Shown here in pieces: positions 11,287 through 20,585 of a stretch of 64,000 nucleotides of DNA. This DNA comes from Oscillospiraceae bacterium (lineage in GTDB: Bacteria > Bacillota > Clostridia > Oscillospirales > Acutalibacteraceae). The notes below the pieces were generated by a model. The model was not told the origin of the DNA and did no database searches. It saw only the letters and a program-made list of their open reading frames with translations. The position numbers were made by a program, and so were the translations under genes. Location: assembly GCA_015066565.1 (NCBI GenBank), contig SVOB01000001.1, forward strand, positions 372,001 through 436,000, written 5' to 3'. Within the stretch, counting starts at the first letter, position 1. Each line of letters opens with the position of its first letter.

Positions 11287-11805
11287 TCAGATGAACTTAT
11301 AATAAATGTTTCTTTCAAGTCCGCCGTATTTTTCAGTCGTGCTGTCGTAGGTGTAGCCCATTTTCTTCATATTGTTCATACTGTATTTATTCTTAGGCGA
11401 AACCGTAGCGCAAAGCAGGTCTATCCCCTTTTCCTTTGCATATTTTTCAAGCATAAGACCGAGAGTTGACTGTAAGCCGTTGCCACGGAATTTATTTTTA
11501 ACAATGCAGAGCTTATTGTTTGCGTCCTTTTTACCCTTTGCGTCAACCGTCTTTAAATAAGGCGCTAACGCCTCGCTTTCCTCGGGAAAATACAGAACCG
11601 AAAAAGCGGCTAACTCGCCCTTATAAAAAGCGCCGAGCGTAATCTGCGGTTCGTTAAGGCAGGAAAGAAGCATATCATTTGTGTTCTTCCTTAAAATATC
11701 GGAGTCGTCAAGAAGGGCAAACGCCTCGTCCTGAAGCGAAAGAATTTCTTCAAAATCCTCAGGCGTACAAAGCCTGAATTCAAAATCACTTTTATTAAGC
11801 TTCAT
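11287..11805 (-). CDS. GNAT-family N-acetyltransferase
   Basis: A 172-residue acetyltransferase of unknown substrate. The acetyl-CoA-binding region is recognisable as NKFRGNGLQSTLGLMLEKYAKEKG (about 105-128), a variant of the Q/R-x-x-G-x-G/A motif, followed by the typical beta-bulge strand LLCATVSPKNKYSMNNMKKMGY, which places a late-arriving Tyr. A longer frame starts at a GTG at 11814, but that GTG is inside the ribosome binding site (AGGTGAT), so the ATG at 11805 is chosen. It overlaps the 3' end of the upstream membrane protein gene by 11 bp and is probably co-expressed with it. Confidence 0.85.
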   Translation of the reverse strand: MKLNKSDFEFRLCTPEDFEEILSLQDEAFALLDDSDILRKNTNDMLLSCLNEPQITLGAFYKGELAAFSVLYFPEESEALAPYLKTVDAKGKKDANNKLCIVKNKFRGNGLQSTLGLMLEKYAKEKGIDLLCATVSPKNKYSMNNMKKMGYTYDSTTEKYGGLERNIYYKFI

Positions 11806-12547
11806 TTTTATCACCTGTTAAAACGGCATACCGGCTTTCGCTGACAAGCGATTTAAGAAGCCTTGCCTCGTAAACATTATTCCAACTGATTTCCGGCTTT
11901 TCCTTTTCGCCCGTGATAACCTTTCTGTAGTCGTCACAACATTCCTTAAGCCTTTCGGGGCTGTTTTTACCGATTTTAACCCTGTAGGAAAGCCATTCCT
12001 TTTCAAGAAGGAAGATATTTCTGAAATTCTCGGGCTGGGGAAGAAGCTTTTGCTTCTGGATAGCCCTTGAATGAACTACCAGGAAAAACCTGTATGCAAA
12101 AAGGTCGTCGATAATATCAAAGGAAATAACTCCGCGGCGATAAAGAATGTAAAGGGTTTCAAAGAATGTAAGATAATTTGAAATGTCGGATTTACTTAAG
12201 GAAACCTCGCAGTTATCGTTTTCGTAATAATTATTTTCGTCGCAATTATGGTCAACGCTCGCCTGAAGAATATCGTAAACCCTTTTATAGTCCTCGTTCT
12301 CGACAAAGGATTTATTAAGTTCAACTATGAACGAAGCTCGGGAAATCTCTTTTGAATCGCTTAACTGGGCTATAGCAAGAGCAATAGTTATTAGAACGCC
12401 TATTGCTTCGCAAATTGAAATATAAAGGTTTATATCTCTTTCTGCCGCATTGAAAACGTCGCGGAGAAGTCCTGCAACGATTACTATGAGCAGGCACGCC
12501 GCAAGACAGATTAGCACGCCGACATTTTTGCTTTTAATTCTTTTCAT
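11795..12547 (-). CDS. Two-helix membrane protein of unknown function
   Basis: I do not recognise a named family with confidence; the pattern of two N-terminal membrane helices (about residues 10-28 and 38-60) followed by a cytosolic helical domain is like DUF4760-type proteins. The soluble part (about 75-250) is rich in aromatic and charged residues (for example ISNYLTFFETLYILYRRGVI near 135-155). It has its own promoter at 12573-12601 and overlaps the downstream GNAT gene by 11 bp, which suggests a two-gene unit. Confidence 0.7.
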   Translation of the reverse strand: MKRIKSKNVGVLICLAACLLIVIVAGLLRDVFNAAERDINLYISICEAIGVLITIALAIAQLSDSKEISRASFIVELNKSFVENEDYKRVYDILQASVDHNCDENNYYENDNCEVSLSKSDISNYLTFFETLYILYRRGVISFDIIDDLFAYRFFLVVHSRAIQKQKLLPQPENFRNIFLLEKEWLSYRVKIGKNSPERLKECCDDYRKVITGEKEKPEISWNNVYEARLLKSLVSESRYAVLTGDKNEA

Positions 12548-12572
12548 TTTTGCACCCTCTTTTTCTCAAAGA

Positions 12573-12601
12573 ATTATATCACAACCTGAAAATCAAGTCA
12601 A
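12573..12601 (-). promoter_or_regulatory. Promoter of the membrane protein/GNAT pair
   Basis: Minus strand -35 TTGACT (12596-12601), a 17-bp spacer and -10 TATAAT (12573-12578) with a TGA extension. The -35 box overlaps the addA stop codon, so this promoter sits at the very end of the upstream gene. Confidence 0.75.
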
Positions 12602-15600
12602 ACGCTTATAATCTCGTCCAAGGTAAACGAATAGAGCAAAACCTCTTTGACTTTTTTGCCCGTAAACTGCTCTACGGCGTTTTTATAGACCTCCATCTGC
12701 ATTGTGTATCTTTCTTTGAGTTCCCCGGCTGACTTTACATAATCAGTTTTATAATCAACTATGACGGCGTTGCCGTTTTCAATAAAGAAGCAGTCAATTT
12801 TACCCTGAACAACCACGCTTTCGTCTGTTGAAACGTCGCTTTCAAAAAAGGAAGCGGGAACGGTAACTGTAAACTGTTTTTCACGGAAAAGCCCGTCGGA
12901 ATTGACCATTCGCTTAAACAAGTCGCTGTTAAAGAAGAACCTTAACGTCTTGATATTCACCGCTTTAGCCTGTTCGGGAGTAAAAAGTCCGTCGGCAGTA
13001 AGCCTTTCAAGCTCGCTGTCAACGCTTTGGGCAGCCTTAAGAAAATCGCATTTTTCCATAAACAGATGGGTAAACGTTCCCCTCTGGGCGGGAGTGAAGC
13101 TGTCCTTTCCCATAAAGGCGGGCTTTTCGGAAGCGAAATATTCGTCATTTATCTTCTGTTCGTTAAGCCCCGACGCCGTCCTTTTTGCGGCAATAGCAGT
13201 AAGCGCCGAATACGGATAAACATAGTTTATTCTCTCTTCAAGCTCTTTTACAAAGCTTTCGTCAACCTCAAAGTCTGCTTGTTCGTCTTCTTCGGTTTCT
13301 TCCTCAACCGTTTCGGGATAGAAGGATTTATAAGTGATATAATCGGTATTTTCTTCAATAAAGTTATCGAGGTCGCAACCCGCTTCGTCACGCAAAGTCT
13401 TACAGCCGGAAGCAGTAAACGCACAGGCTAAAATCCACTTTGCGAAGTTTGACATACCGATTATGCTTGCAGGGTGAAGAACGCCGTTTGCAATAAGAGC
13501 TTTTGAAATACTTTCAAGGTTAATTGAATTAGCAACATTTCCGTCGGAAATAACGAAGAAAAGCCTTTCTTTTGCCCTTGTCATAGCGACATAGAGAATT
13601 CTGATTTCTTCGGAAATATCGTCAAGATAATTTTTAAGTCCCGTTCCTACATACTGAACGGTCGGATAACGGTATAAAAGCTCTCTGTCCTGACGCTTTA
13701 CTCCGAGCTTTGTTTCGGGATTAAGCTCGACATTCGATGGGTTTTTGCTGACAGACTGAATCGACTCGTTACACTTTGCGATAAAGACAACCGGAAATTC
13801 AAGCCCCTTGCTCTTATGAATCGTCATAATCTGAACGCTGTTGCCGACTGAGCCTGAAGAAGAATCAACACTTATATCTCTTCCTGACGAGGTGACCCTG
13901 TCAATAAATCTCAGAAACTCGTTAAGCCCGAAATTGCCGTTCTTTTCAAAGTTTTCGGCAAAATCAAGCAAGTGCATAAGATTTGAAGCCCTCTTTTCGC
14001 CGTTTGGCATAGCTCTGACGATTTCGTCAAAGGCGGTTTCTTCAAAAACACGTCTTAACAGCTCGCTTGTTGAATAAATAACGCTGTACTTTTTGAACTC
14101 GGAAATTTCGTTCAGGAATTTCTGAGCCTTTTCATTATGGGAAGCGTATTTTTTAAGGCAGGAATAAAAGCGTTTATCCTCGCCTTCAAGCCTTATTAAA
14201 GCAAGCTCGTCTGGCGTAAAGCCGTAGATAGGCGAAAACAGGGTTGTAAGCAGCGCCATATCGTTAAGCGGGTTATCAACTGCCTTTAAAAGCGAAAGGA
14301 TAACCGACACCTCATAGAGATTGCAAAAGCTTTCATTCGCCTCGCAAACGGCGGGAATACCGTGCTTTTTGAACTCGTTGACAAACTGAGGCCCGTATTT
14401 TTTCTTACGGGTAAGAATACATATATCCGAATATCTTATATCACGCATATTCTCCCCGTCCTTAACCTGAACGCGAGAGGAAATAAGCTTTTCAATTTCA
14501 CGGGCGATATGCTCGGGCTCGGAAACAACATTCTTTTCGGCGTCTTTTCTTAAAAAGTGAATTTCACAGGGAATGTTCTCATTGTCATAATCGGCGCTGT
14601 AATTTAGGTATTCATCCTTCCCGTAGTCAATGTCGCCCGTTTCCTTTTTCATAATTCTTTTGAAAACGAAATTAACGCTGTCGATAATACCCTTTCGGCT
14701 TCTGTAATTGGAATCGAGGAAAATCTTTGACGGGTAATTATCTGTCTTTCTGTCATATTTTTCGTATTTCTCACGCCTGCCGATAAAAATTTCGGGCATA
14801 GCCTTTCTGAAACGGTAAATACTCTGCTTCACGTCGCCGACGATAAACAGGTTGGTTTCATCCTTTGAAATAGCCGAGAAAAGCATATCCTGAGCCTTGT
14901 TCGTATCCTGATACTCGTCAATAAGAATTTCACAGAATCTTTCGGACAGCTCTTTCGCAAGGTCGGTTTTGTTTCCGTTTTCATCAACCAACAGATTTAA
15001 GGCAAAATGGCTGATATCCGAGAAGCTATAGGCGTTTTCTTCTTTTTTAAGCTTCAGAAGCTCTGAGAAAAACTCCTTGATTATAGAAACAAAGCAGGTA
15101 AGCGCAGGCGTAAGGCTTAAGCAATCTTCTCTGTACTGCGCTTCGTCAAGAGGCATTTTCTTCCAGAGAGAACGCACCTTATCCCTAACGGTATTGCGAA
15201 GCGTCATAGCCACGCCTTTTTCCTTAAGCGATTGGCTTTCCTTACTGACCCTCGGCATTGATCCGAATTTTTCGCCGACTGTGTCAAGCTCGTTTTTAAG
15301 TAAATCCCATTCGCCGTTTTTACAAAGAAGCAAAAGAGACGAGCAAAGCTCTTTTTTATCCTCAAGTTCGGGGATATACTTTTCTTCAAGCTCGTCTATT
15401 CCGAGGCAATTTTCAATTGCGCTGTCAAGACATTTAATACAGTAGTCAAGTTCAAGAGAAATATTATTGAGAATAACCCTGCCCGAAGCTGTGTCGCCCA
15501 CTCTCGTTTCGGGATTGTATTCAGTTAAAAGCGAGTCAATCCACTTTTCGGGGAACGGATATGCAATAGCGTATTTATAACACTCAAAAACGTTATTAAT

Positions 15601-16113
15601 TAAGGCGTAATCGTTTTTGTCGGAGCCGAACAGCTCTAATAAATCAATAAAACCGTCGGGCTTTTCGTCATAGTATTTTTCAAGCACCGAGTCAACGGCA
15701 TTATTCATAAGAAGCGCCTCTTCGGTGTTATCGAGAATTCTGAAATCGGTTTCAATATCCGAAAGGAAAAAGTTTTCACGCACAAGCGAACCGCAAAAGC
15801 TGTCCATAGTTCCTATAACTGCGCTTGACAAAAGCCTTTGCTGGCGTGAAAGATATTCGTTATTTGGGTTTTCTTTAATCTTTTCGCCCAAAGCCTTGTT
15901 GATTTTATGGCGAAGTCCCGAAGCGGCGGCGTTAGTAAAGGTTACAATCATAAGCGAATCCGCGGGACATTTATTCGTTTCGTCACAGAGCCTTTGGATT
16001 ACTCTTTCAACAAGCACCGCCGACTTACCGCTTCCGGCGGCGGCGGAAACGAGAACAGTTCCGTTACGGGATAAAATGGCTTCCTCCTGCCGTTCATTCC
16101 ATTTCACTGCCAA
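12598..16113 (-). CDS. addA: ATP-dependent helicase/nuclease subunit A (AddA)
   Basis: One half of the AddAB helicase-nuclease that resects double-strand breaks for RecA loading. From the chosen TTG start it has 1171 residues, normal for the family. A UvrD-like helicase core is clear: Q-motif WNERQEEAI (5-13), Walker A AAAGSGKS (24-31), and the IDEYQDTN Walker B and VGDVKQSIYRFRKA motifs in the middle. The RecB-type nuclease motif VIVDYKTDYV lies near the C-terminus. The open frame extends up to 16239, inside addB, but the TTG at 16113 has AGGAGG at a proper distance and the family's N-terminus. It overlaps addB by 20 bp. Confidence 0.96.
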   Translation of the reverse strand: MAVKWNERQEEAILSRNGTVLVSAAAGSGKSAVLVERVIQRLCDETNKCPADSLMIVTFTNAAASGLRHKINKALGEKIKENPNNEYLSRQQRLLSSAVIGTMDSFCGSLVRENFFLSDIETDFRILDNTEEALLMNNAVDSVLEKYYDEKPDGFIDLLELFGSDKNDYALINNVFECYKYAIAYPFPEKWIDSLLTEYNPETRVGDTASGRVILNNISLELDYCIKCLDSAIENCLGIDELEEKYIPELEDKKELCSSLLLLCKNGEWDLLKNELDTVGEKFGSMPRVSKESQSLKEKGVAMTLRNTVRDKVRSLWKKMPLDEAQYREDCLSLTPALTCFVSIIKEFFSELLKLKKEENAYSFSDISHFALNLLVDENGNKTDLAKELSERFCEILIDEYQDTNKAQDMLFSAISKDETNLFIVGDVKQSIYRFRKAMPEIFIGRREKYEKYDRKTDNYPSKIFLDSNYRSRKGIIDSVNFVFKRIMKKETGDIDYGKDEYLNYSADYDNENIPCEIHFLRKDAEKNVVSEPEHIAREIEKLISSRVQVKDGENMRDIRYSDICILTRKKKYGPQFVNEFKKHGIPAVCEANESFCNLYEVSVILSLLKAVDNPLNDMALLTTLFSPIYGFTPDELALIRLEGEDKRFYSCLKKYASHNEKAQKFLNEISEFKKYSVIYSTSELLRRVFEETAFDEIVRAMPNGEKRASNLMHLLDFAENFEKNGNFGLNEFLRFIDRVTSSGRDISVDSSSGSVGNSVQIMTIHKSKGLEFPVVFIAKCNESIQSVSKNPSNVELNPETKLGVKRQDRELLYRYPTVQYVGTGLKNYLDDISEEIRILYVAMTRAKERLFFVISDGNVANSINLESISKALIANGVLHPASIIGMSNFAKWILACAFTASGCKTLRDEAGCDLDNFIEENTDYITYKSFYPETVEEETEEDEQADFEVDESFVKELEERINYVYPYSALTAIAAKRTASGLNEQKINDEYFASEKPAFMGKDSFTPAQRGTFTHLFMEKCDFLKAAQSVDSELERLTADGLFTPEQAKAVNIKTLRFFFNSDLFKRMVNSDGLFREKQFTVTVPASFFESDVSTDESVVVQGKIDCFFIENGNAVIVDYKTDYVKSAGELKERYTMQMEVYKNAVEQFTGKKVKEVLLYSFTLDEIISV

Positions 16114-19100
16114 TTTCAGCCACCTCCTCGTAAGCCTCGGTTCTAACCTCGTCATTTTCGTCAATTCCGCATACGGCATAATAATCGCAGTATTCACAGG
16201 CGAGCTTGTGACTGCCGTTATCAGTAGGATAAATCGCAATATCGCCCTCGTGAAGCTTCAACGCCATTCGGGAAATTGACTTTTCGATAATCGCTTTGAA
16301 TTTTTCAAATTCTTCAAGACTTAAAGCGCCCTTTTTGTCGGTTGTTGTAACGGGAATATGTATTCCGCTGTCGGATTTATCCATAGCGAGAATAACCTCG
16401 TCATCATTTAAAACGACGCCGCTCATTTTCGTCTTTTTAGCCTTTTCAAGCTCTTTTTGTTCCTCGTCCATAGTCAGATTAACGTTTGAGAAAAGGTCGT
16501 TAGCCTTAAAATAAAGCACGCCCGACGGAACAAAATTCGGGAAAAGCTCTTTGCCGTTTTTCCAGAGGGCGAAAAGGTAAATAAACATCTGACAGTTAAG
16601 TCCGAATTTAATATCATTTCTGTCAAATTCCTTTGTACCGCTTTTATAATCGACAACGCGAACAAAGCTCTTTTCATCCTTTTTCATAAGGTCAACACGG
16701 TCAATATATCCCGAAATTTTAACCTTGCTCCCGTCATCCGCTTCAATTTCATAGGGCTTAACCTGTGAGTCCTCACGGATAGGCAGCTCAAATTCAACGG
16801 GCGTAAACTCGCTGAATTCAAACTCCTTTACAAGACGGTCAACAAGCCTTGAAATAATATCGACATGATAGTTATAGTTATAAATAAACTTTGCGCTCTG
16901 ACCCCTGTTGGAGTCCATATTATCCTTTGCAAAGTCCTCAAGAATCTGTCTTATTTCAATTCTTCTCTGTGAAGAAGGAATTTCGCCTATTGCCCTGCCG
17001 TGCTTTTTGATAAGCACCTCAAGGCAGTGGTGAATTATTATACCGCTTAACGCCGCGTCAATTTCAGCCTTTTTCATAGCGGTCACGTTAAGACCGTAGC
17101 GACAGAAATAACGGAACGGACATTTATGGTATTCCTCAACTCTTGACGCAGAGAGATACATATTCTTTTTGAAAAGTCGAACAGCAACGTCCTTATCCTT
17201 AATTGAGGTTTCTTTCTTATTCGACCCCGAAACTCTTTTCATAGATTCAAGAACTCCGCTGTATTCGGCTTTTGAACCGAAAAAGCTCTTTAACTGATAA
17301 GAATAATCTGTTTTATCGTTCCAGGTAGAAGCAAGAGCCGAAAAGGCGCACTGTTCGCTTTCAACAGAGCTTAAATCGCTGTTTTCTTCAAAGCTTTTTT
17401 CTTCAACCGACGGGAAAACAGCTTTGACGTTTTCAATAACCTCTGACGGAGAATCCGAACCGGTTTCTTTTGAACCCGAATTATAGAGAAGATAAAGCTT
17501 CTTTGAAGCGCTTGTAAGGGCGTGGTAAGCGATATATCTCTCCTCGGCAAATCTTCCGTCGCAGGCGGGAAGAATACCAAGTCCGCTTTCGATTAAAAGT
17601 CGTCTTTCGCTTTCAGAGAAAACGCCGTTATTCGGACTGTCTTTTGGAAACTCGCCCTCGTTAAGACCTAAAACGAAAAGATATGACGGTGAAGAAAGAC
17701 GGCTTCGCTGAGCGTCGGCTACGGCGACGTTATCAAGTCCCTGAGGAACAGCGCCGAGGGTTTCGGCTGAAATAATAATTTCAAAAAGCTCGGCGAACTG
17801 TCTGTCGCCTATATCCCCGTTACCCGTAATATTCGCAAGAGTATCAAGCACCTGCATAAGCTTTTCCCATACTCTCGCCTGCTCAAGGGCAACTGCGCTT
17901 TCGCCCTTGTCCTCAAGAAAACGGGCGAGCGAATGAAGCTTGGTATCGGCGCCGATATCAATTAAGAATTTATAAACAGCCTCGCTTTTCTGTTTTCCGT
18001 CGCCGTTTTTAAAGGCGAAAACAAAATCGCTTATCCATTTATTAACTGTTTTTCTCAGGTCATTAAGACGGGACAGCGTTTCTTCATCCTCTTCCGAAAA
18101 ATCGGAATTAAAGCCCGAGGGGTTTTTATACCACTCGTTTTTCCATTCGCCCGACTTTACGCTCCAGACGAAGCAATAGGTTTCAAGAAGCGAAATATCG
18201 TCGTCATTAAGCGAGGTTAAATCGGTTTTTAAAATCGAGAGAATACTGTCGGTGCTGTTTCCCTTTGAAGCGATTTTAAGGGCGTATCTTACCGCCATAA
18301 CGAGCGGATTTCTTGAAATCGGCGTGCGGTTGTCCTCAAAGAAGGGAATACCGTATTTTTTAAACATAAACGAGAGAAGCTTGTCATAAGTTCCCGAAGA
18401 GCGTTCAAAGACGGCTATATCACGGCAACGGACATTCTCTTCACGCATAAGCCTTTTAATTTCACACGAAACCGCCCGACATTCGTCAAGCCTGCTGTCG
18501 CATCTGAAAATGCTTATACTGTTTTCATTTCCGTCATATTCTTCGGGTGAAGAAGCGTAAAGATTTTTTTCAAGGAAACGAAGGTCGTCTGTAAAACGCT
18601 CTTTACCGCCGTTTACAAGAACTGTTTTCTTTGTTTCAAGATTGTTGGTCTTTGCAAGCGACAGAAGCTTTTTTGCTGTTTCGTTAATAAACGCAAAGGG
18701 AGAATATTTTGAATAAGCGTCAAACGAATCGGTGCAAAGGGTAATATAAACGTCCTTCGCCTGTTTAAGAACGGTATCGACAATCTTCATCTCCTGAGCC
18801 GTAAAGCCCGTAAAAGCGTCAAGAAAAACAGTTTTTCCGACAAAGGTATTATCCTTTATCATCTGTTCATTAGCGACGGAAAGAAGATTATAGTCGTCGA
18901 AATAACCTTTGTTCATAAAGGCGTCATACGCTTCAAAAACAAGGGATAATTCCTTTAACTTTTCAGAAAGAATACCGCTTGTTTCCCCGGCTTTTTCGTT
19001 TAATTCGGACGGAACAACCGAGCACTGTTTCATCTCCTGAATAAAGGAAAGAAGCGTTGAAAGACCGCTGTAGTTTGACTTGCACTTTTTATAAATACTA

Positions 19101-19411
19101 AGCTTTTCGCCGAGAGAATCGAGAGCAAGGCGAAGAATAACAGCCCTGCCGCCGTCGTCAATTCGGGGTAAGGAAAAATAAGGCGTGTTTTCAATAGCCG
19201 AATTTGCAAGACGGGTAAAGCTCAACACCTCAACGCCCATCATATTTTTTGCGCCGACCGACTGAAGAATGGTTTTTTCACTTTCAAAAGAAAACTGCTC
19301 GGGCACTAAAAGCAAAAGATTTTTTTCGCCGTTTTTAAGCCTTTCGGAAATCATCTGACGGACATAATCGGTTTTACCGCTTCCTGCCCTGCCGAGTATA
19401 AATTCAAGCAC
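16094..19411 (-). CDS. addB: ATP-dependent helicase/nuclease subunit B (AddB)
   Basis: The partner of AddA, 1105 residues. Walker A GRAGSGKT is at residues 7-14. The C-terminal nuclease domain has VVDYKSGTKEFD, and four cysteines of the expected iron-sulfur cluster are seen: one in YHKCPFRYF and three in CEYCDYYAVC near residue 1070-1080. The helicase part is degenerate, as is normal for AddB. The start is GTG with AAAGGGG upstream. It has a promoter at 19439-19467 and is co-transcribed with addA. Confidence 0.96.
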   Translation of the reverse strand: MLEFILGRAGSGKTDYVRQMISERLKNGEKNLLLLVPEQFSFESEKTILQSVGAKNMMGVEVLSFTRLANSAIENTPYFSLPRIDDGGRAVILRLALDSLGEKLSIYKKCKSNYSGLSTLLSFIQEMKQCSVVPSELNEKAGETSGILSEKLKELSLVFEAYDAFMNKGYFDDYNLLSVANEQMIKDNTFVGKTVFLDAFTGFTAQEMKIVDTVLKQAKDVYITLCTDSFDAYSKYSPFAFINETAKKLLSLAKTNNLETKKTVLVNGGKERFTDDLRFLEKNLYASSPEEYDGNENSISIFRCDSRLDECRAVSCEIKRLMREENVRCRDIAVFERSSGTYDKLLSFMFKKYGIPFFEDNRTPISRNPLVMAVRYALKIASKGNSTDSILSILKTDLTSLNDDDISLLETYCFVWSVKSGEWKNEWYKNPSGFNSDFSEEDEETLSRLNDLRKTVNKWISDFVFAFKNGDGKQKSEAVYKFLIDIGADTKLHSLARFLEDKGESAVALEQARVWEKLMQVLDTLANITGNGDIGDRQFAELFEIIISAETLGAVPQGLDNVAVADAQRSRLSSPSYLFVLGLNEGEFPKDSPNNGVFSESERRLLIESGLGILPACDGRFAEERYIAYHALTSASKKLYLLYNSGSKETGSDSPSEVIENVKAVFPSVEEKSFEENSDLSSVESEQCAFSALASTWNDKTDYSYQLKSFFGSKAEYSGVLESMKRVSGSNKKETSIKDKDVAVRLFKKNMYLSASRVEEYHKCPFRYFCRYGLNVTAMKKAEIDAALSGIIIHHCLEVLIKKHGRAIGEIPSSQRRIEIRQILEDFAKDNMDSNRGQSAKFIYNYNYHVDIISRLVDRLVKEFEFSEFTPVEFELPIREDSQVKPYEIEADDGSKVKISGYIDRVDLMKKDEKSFVRVVDYKSGTKEFDRNDIKFGLNCQMFIYLFALWKNGKELFPNFVPSGVLYFKANDLFSNVNLTMDEEQKELEKAKKTKMSGVVLNDDEVILAMDKSDSGIHIPVTTTDKKGALSLEEFEKFKAIIEKSISRMALKLHEGDIAIYPTDNGSHKLACEYCDYYAVCGIDENDEVRTEAYEEVAEIGSEME

Positions 19412-19438
19412 GTTTTCACCCCTTTTCCAATTAAGATA

Positions 19439-19467
19439 ATTGTATCATATTTCGTATTATAATACAA
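19439..19467 (-). promoter_or_regulatory. addBA promoter
   Basis: Minus strand -35 TTGTAT (19462-19467), a 17-bp spacer and -10 TACAAT (19439-19444) with a TGA extension, about 28 bp upstream of the addB GTG. No LexA-type operator was noticed. Confidence 0.65.
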
Positions 19468-19490
19468 TAATATATCTTTTTGTGGTTCAA

Positions 19491-19520
19491 AAAACGGACA
19501 GTCAAATGACTGTCCGTTTT
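19491..19520 (-). terminator. Terminator of the ior operon
   Basis: An inverted repeat AAAACGGACAGTCA / TGACTGTCCGTTTT (19491-19504 and 19507-19520) is followed on the minus strand by a T-run. It ends the leftward transcript from the symporter/ior genes before the addB promoter. Confidence 0.85.
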
Positions 19521-19530
19521 TATTATTATT

Positions 19531-19560
19531 TGCGGGACGTCGGGGACGCCGTCCCCTACA
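19531..19560. repeat. Short GC-rich palindromic element
   Basis: About 30 bp of much higher GC than the AT-rich surroundings. On the minus strand it reads GTAGGGGACGGCGTCCCC followed by GACGTCCCGC, so it holds GGGGAC-GGC-GTCCCC and the palindrome GACGTC. It lies between the terminator and the last gene of the ior operon. Its composition and form are like the small interspersed palindromes found in many gut Clostridia genomes, but I see only one copy here, so repeat status is inferred. Confidence 0.45.
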
Positions 19561-19585
19561 AAAGCACAAATACAACTTATATTAC

Positions 19586-20017
19586 TTATTCTTTTGTCAA
19601 GGTTAGAGTTTTGTCGCCCGAAACAAAAGTTACAGTGTTATCCGTTATTTCAGAAACAACCCAATCAGAATCTCCTAATGTATCGCCTTCATATACCGTA
19701 TATGTTTTTCTTGTTGTTTGAATTGTAGCGGATTTATTACCGTAAGTATCGTATATACCTATAACCTTTGCGCCATCAAGTATATTTTCATCAAACGGGT
19801 CTTTACCCTCGTATTCTTCGCCTTTGTCTCTTTCAATTTGCGGAAGAGTTTCAACTAAATTGTTAGAATTAGTAGTAATATTTGTATCTATTTCCGGTTT
19901 ATTCTTTTTGAAAATAGAAATGCTTCCGAGAAACACAAAAGCAAATATCAACGCAAGAATAATAATTGTAGCTGAAATGATTGAAACTACAATAATAATT
20001 GTTTTTTTATTATCCAT
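19586..20017 (-). CDS. Membrane-anchored protein with a PilP/GspC-like HR domain
   Basis: A 143-residue protein with one N-terminal membrane helix (about residues 5-32), a low-complexity linker rich in Asn/Thr (40-60) and a small C-terminal beta domain (about 78-143). The end has the spacing typical of secretin-partner HR domains: an Ala-x-Ile strand, KTYTVYEGDTLGDSDWVV, then TVTFVSGDKTLTLTKE. This similarity is by eye only, and no secretin or pilus gene is nearby. The ATG at 20017 overlaps the iorB stop by 8 bp, so it is translationally coupled to the oxidoreductase operon, which is unexpected for an extracellular protein. Confidence 0.6.
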   Translation of the reverse strand: MDNKKTIIIVVSIISATIIILALIFAFVFLGSISIFKKNKPEIDTNITTNSNNLVETLPQIERDKGEEYEGKDPFDENILDGAKVIGIYDTYGNKSATIQTTRKTYTVYEGDTLGDSDWVVSEITDNTVTFVSGDKTLTLTKE

Positions 20018-20585
20018 TGTTATACCCCAGTTCAAACGCCTTTAAATTCATTTCAAGGAATTTTTCGGGGACGGTTTGCTTTATTGCCTCTATCCAGGTT
20101 TCCTTCGGTAAATCCATTTTAGAAGCCATAACGCCGATTAAAACAACGTTTACCGCCTTAGGAGAGCCTGCTTCAACGGCAAGTGACAAAGCGTCAATAG
20201 AGGTCAGTTTAACGCCTGTTTTCTCAATCGCTTCAAGAACACCGTCAGGATAAACCGCCGTGCCGATTACAACGGGCATAGGGTCTATCTTCTGGGTATT
20301 GGCGATAATATTACCGTCCTTTTTAAGATAGGGCAGCCATCTCGCCGCTTCAAGCTGTTCAAAGGCTAAAATCAAATCCGCTTCACCTGGTCCGACAATA
20401 GGCGAAGAAACTTCATCGCCGTATTTGACGTAGGTTACAACCGAACCGCCGCGCTGGCTCATACCGTGAACCTCGCTGACCTTAACCTCAAAGCCTGAGT
20501 TAAGTAACGCCGCGCCGAGAAGTCGGGATGCAAGTAATGTTCCCTGACCGCCGACGCCGACAATCATTACGCTTTTAGTCTGCAT
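20010..20585 (-). CDS. iorB: Indolepyruvate ferredoxin oxidoreductase, beta subunit
   Basis: The gamma-type (KorC-like) subunit of the thiamine-diphosphate enzyme that oxidatively decarboxylates aryl pyruvates to aryl-acetyl-CoA with ferredoxin, a reversible reaction. The 191 residues are typical. The glycine-rich N-terminus MIVGVGGQGTLLASRLLG (7-24) and the SEVHGMSQRGGSVVTYVKYG segment (37-56) are diagnostic. Its start overlaps the iorA stop by one base. It is co-transcribed with iorA, a CoA ligase and a symporter. Confidence 0.93.
   Translation of the reverse strand: MQTKSVMIVGVGGQGTLLASRLLGAALLNSGFEVKVSEVHGMSQRGGSVVTYVKYGDEVSSPIVGPGEADLILAFEQLEAARWLPYLKKDGNIIANTQKIDPMPVVIGTAVYPDGVLEAIEKTGVKLTSIDALSLAVEAGSPKAVNVVLIGVMASKMDLPKETWIEAIKQTVPEKFLEMNLKAFELGYNNG

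Noticed and set aside
16114-16239. N-terminal extension of addA
   Set aside because: It lies in addB coding sequence; the TTG at 16113 has AGGAGG and the AddA N-terminus.
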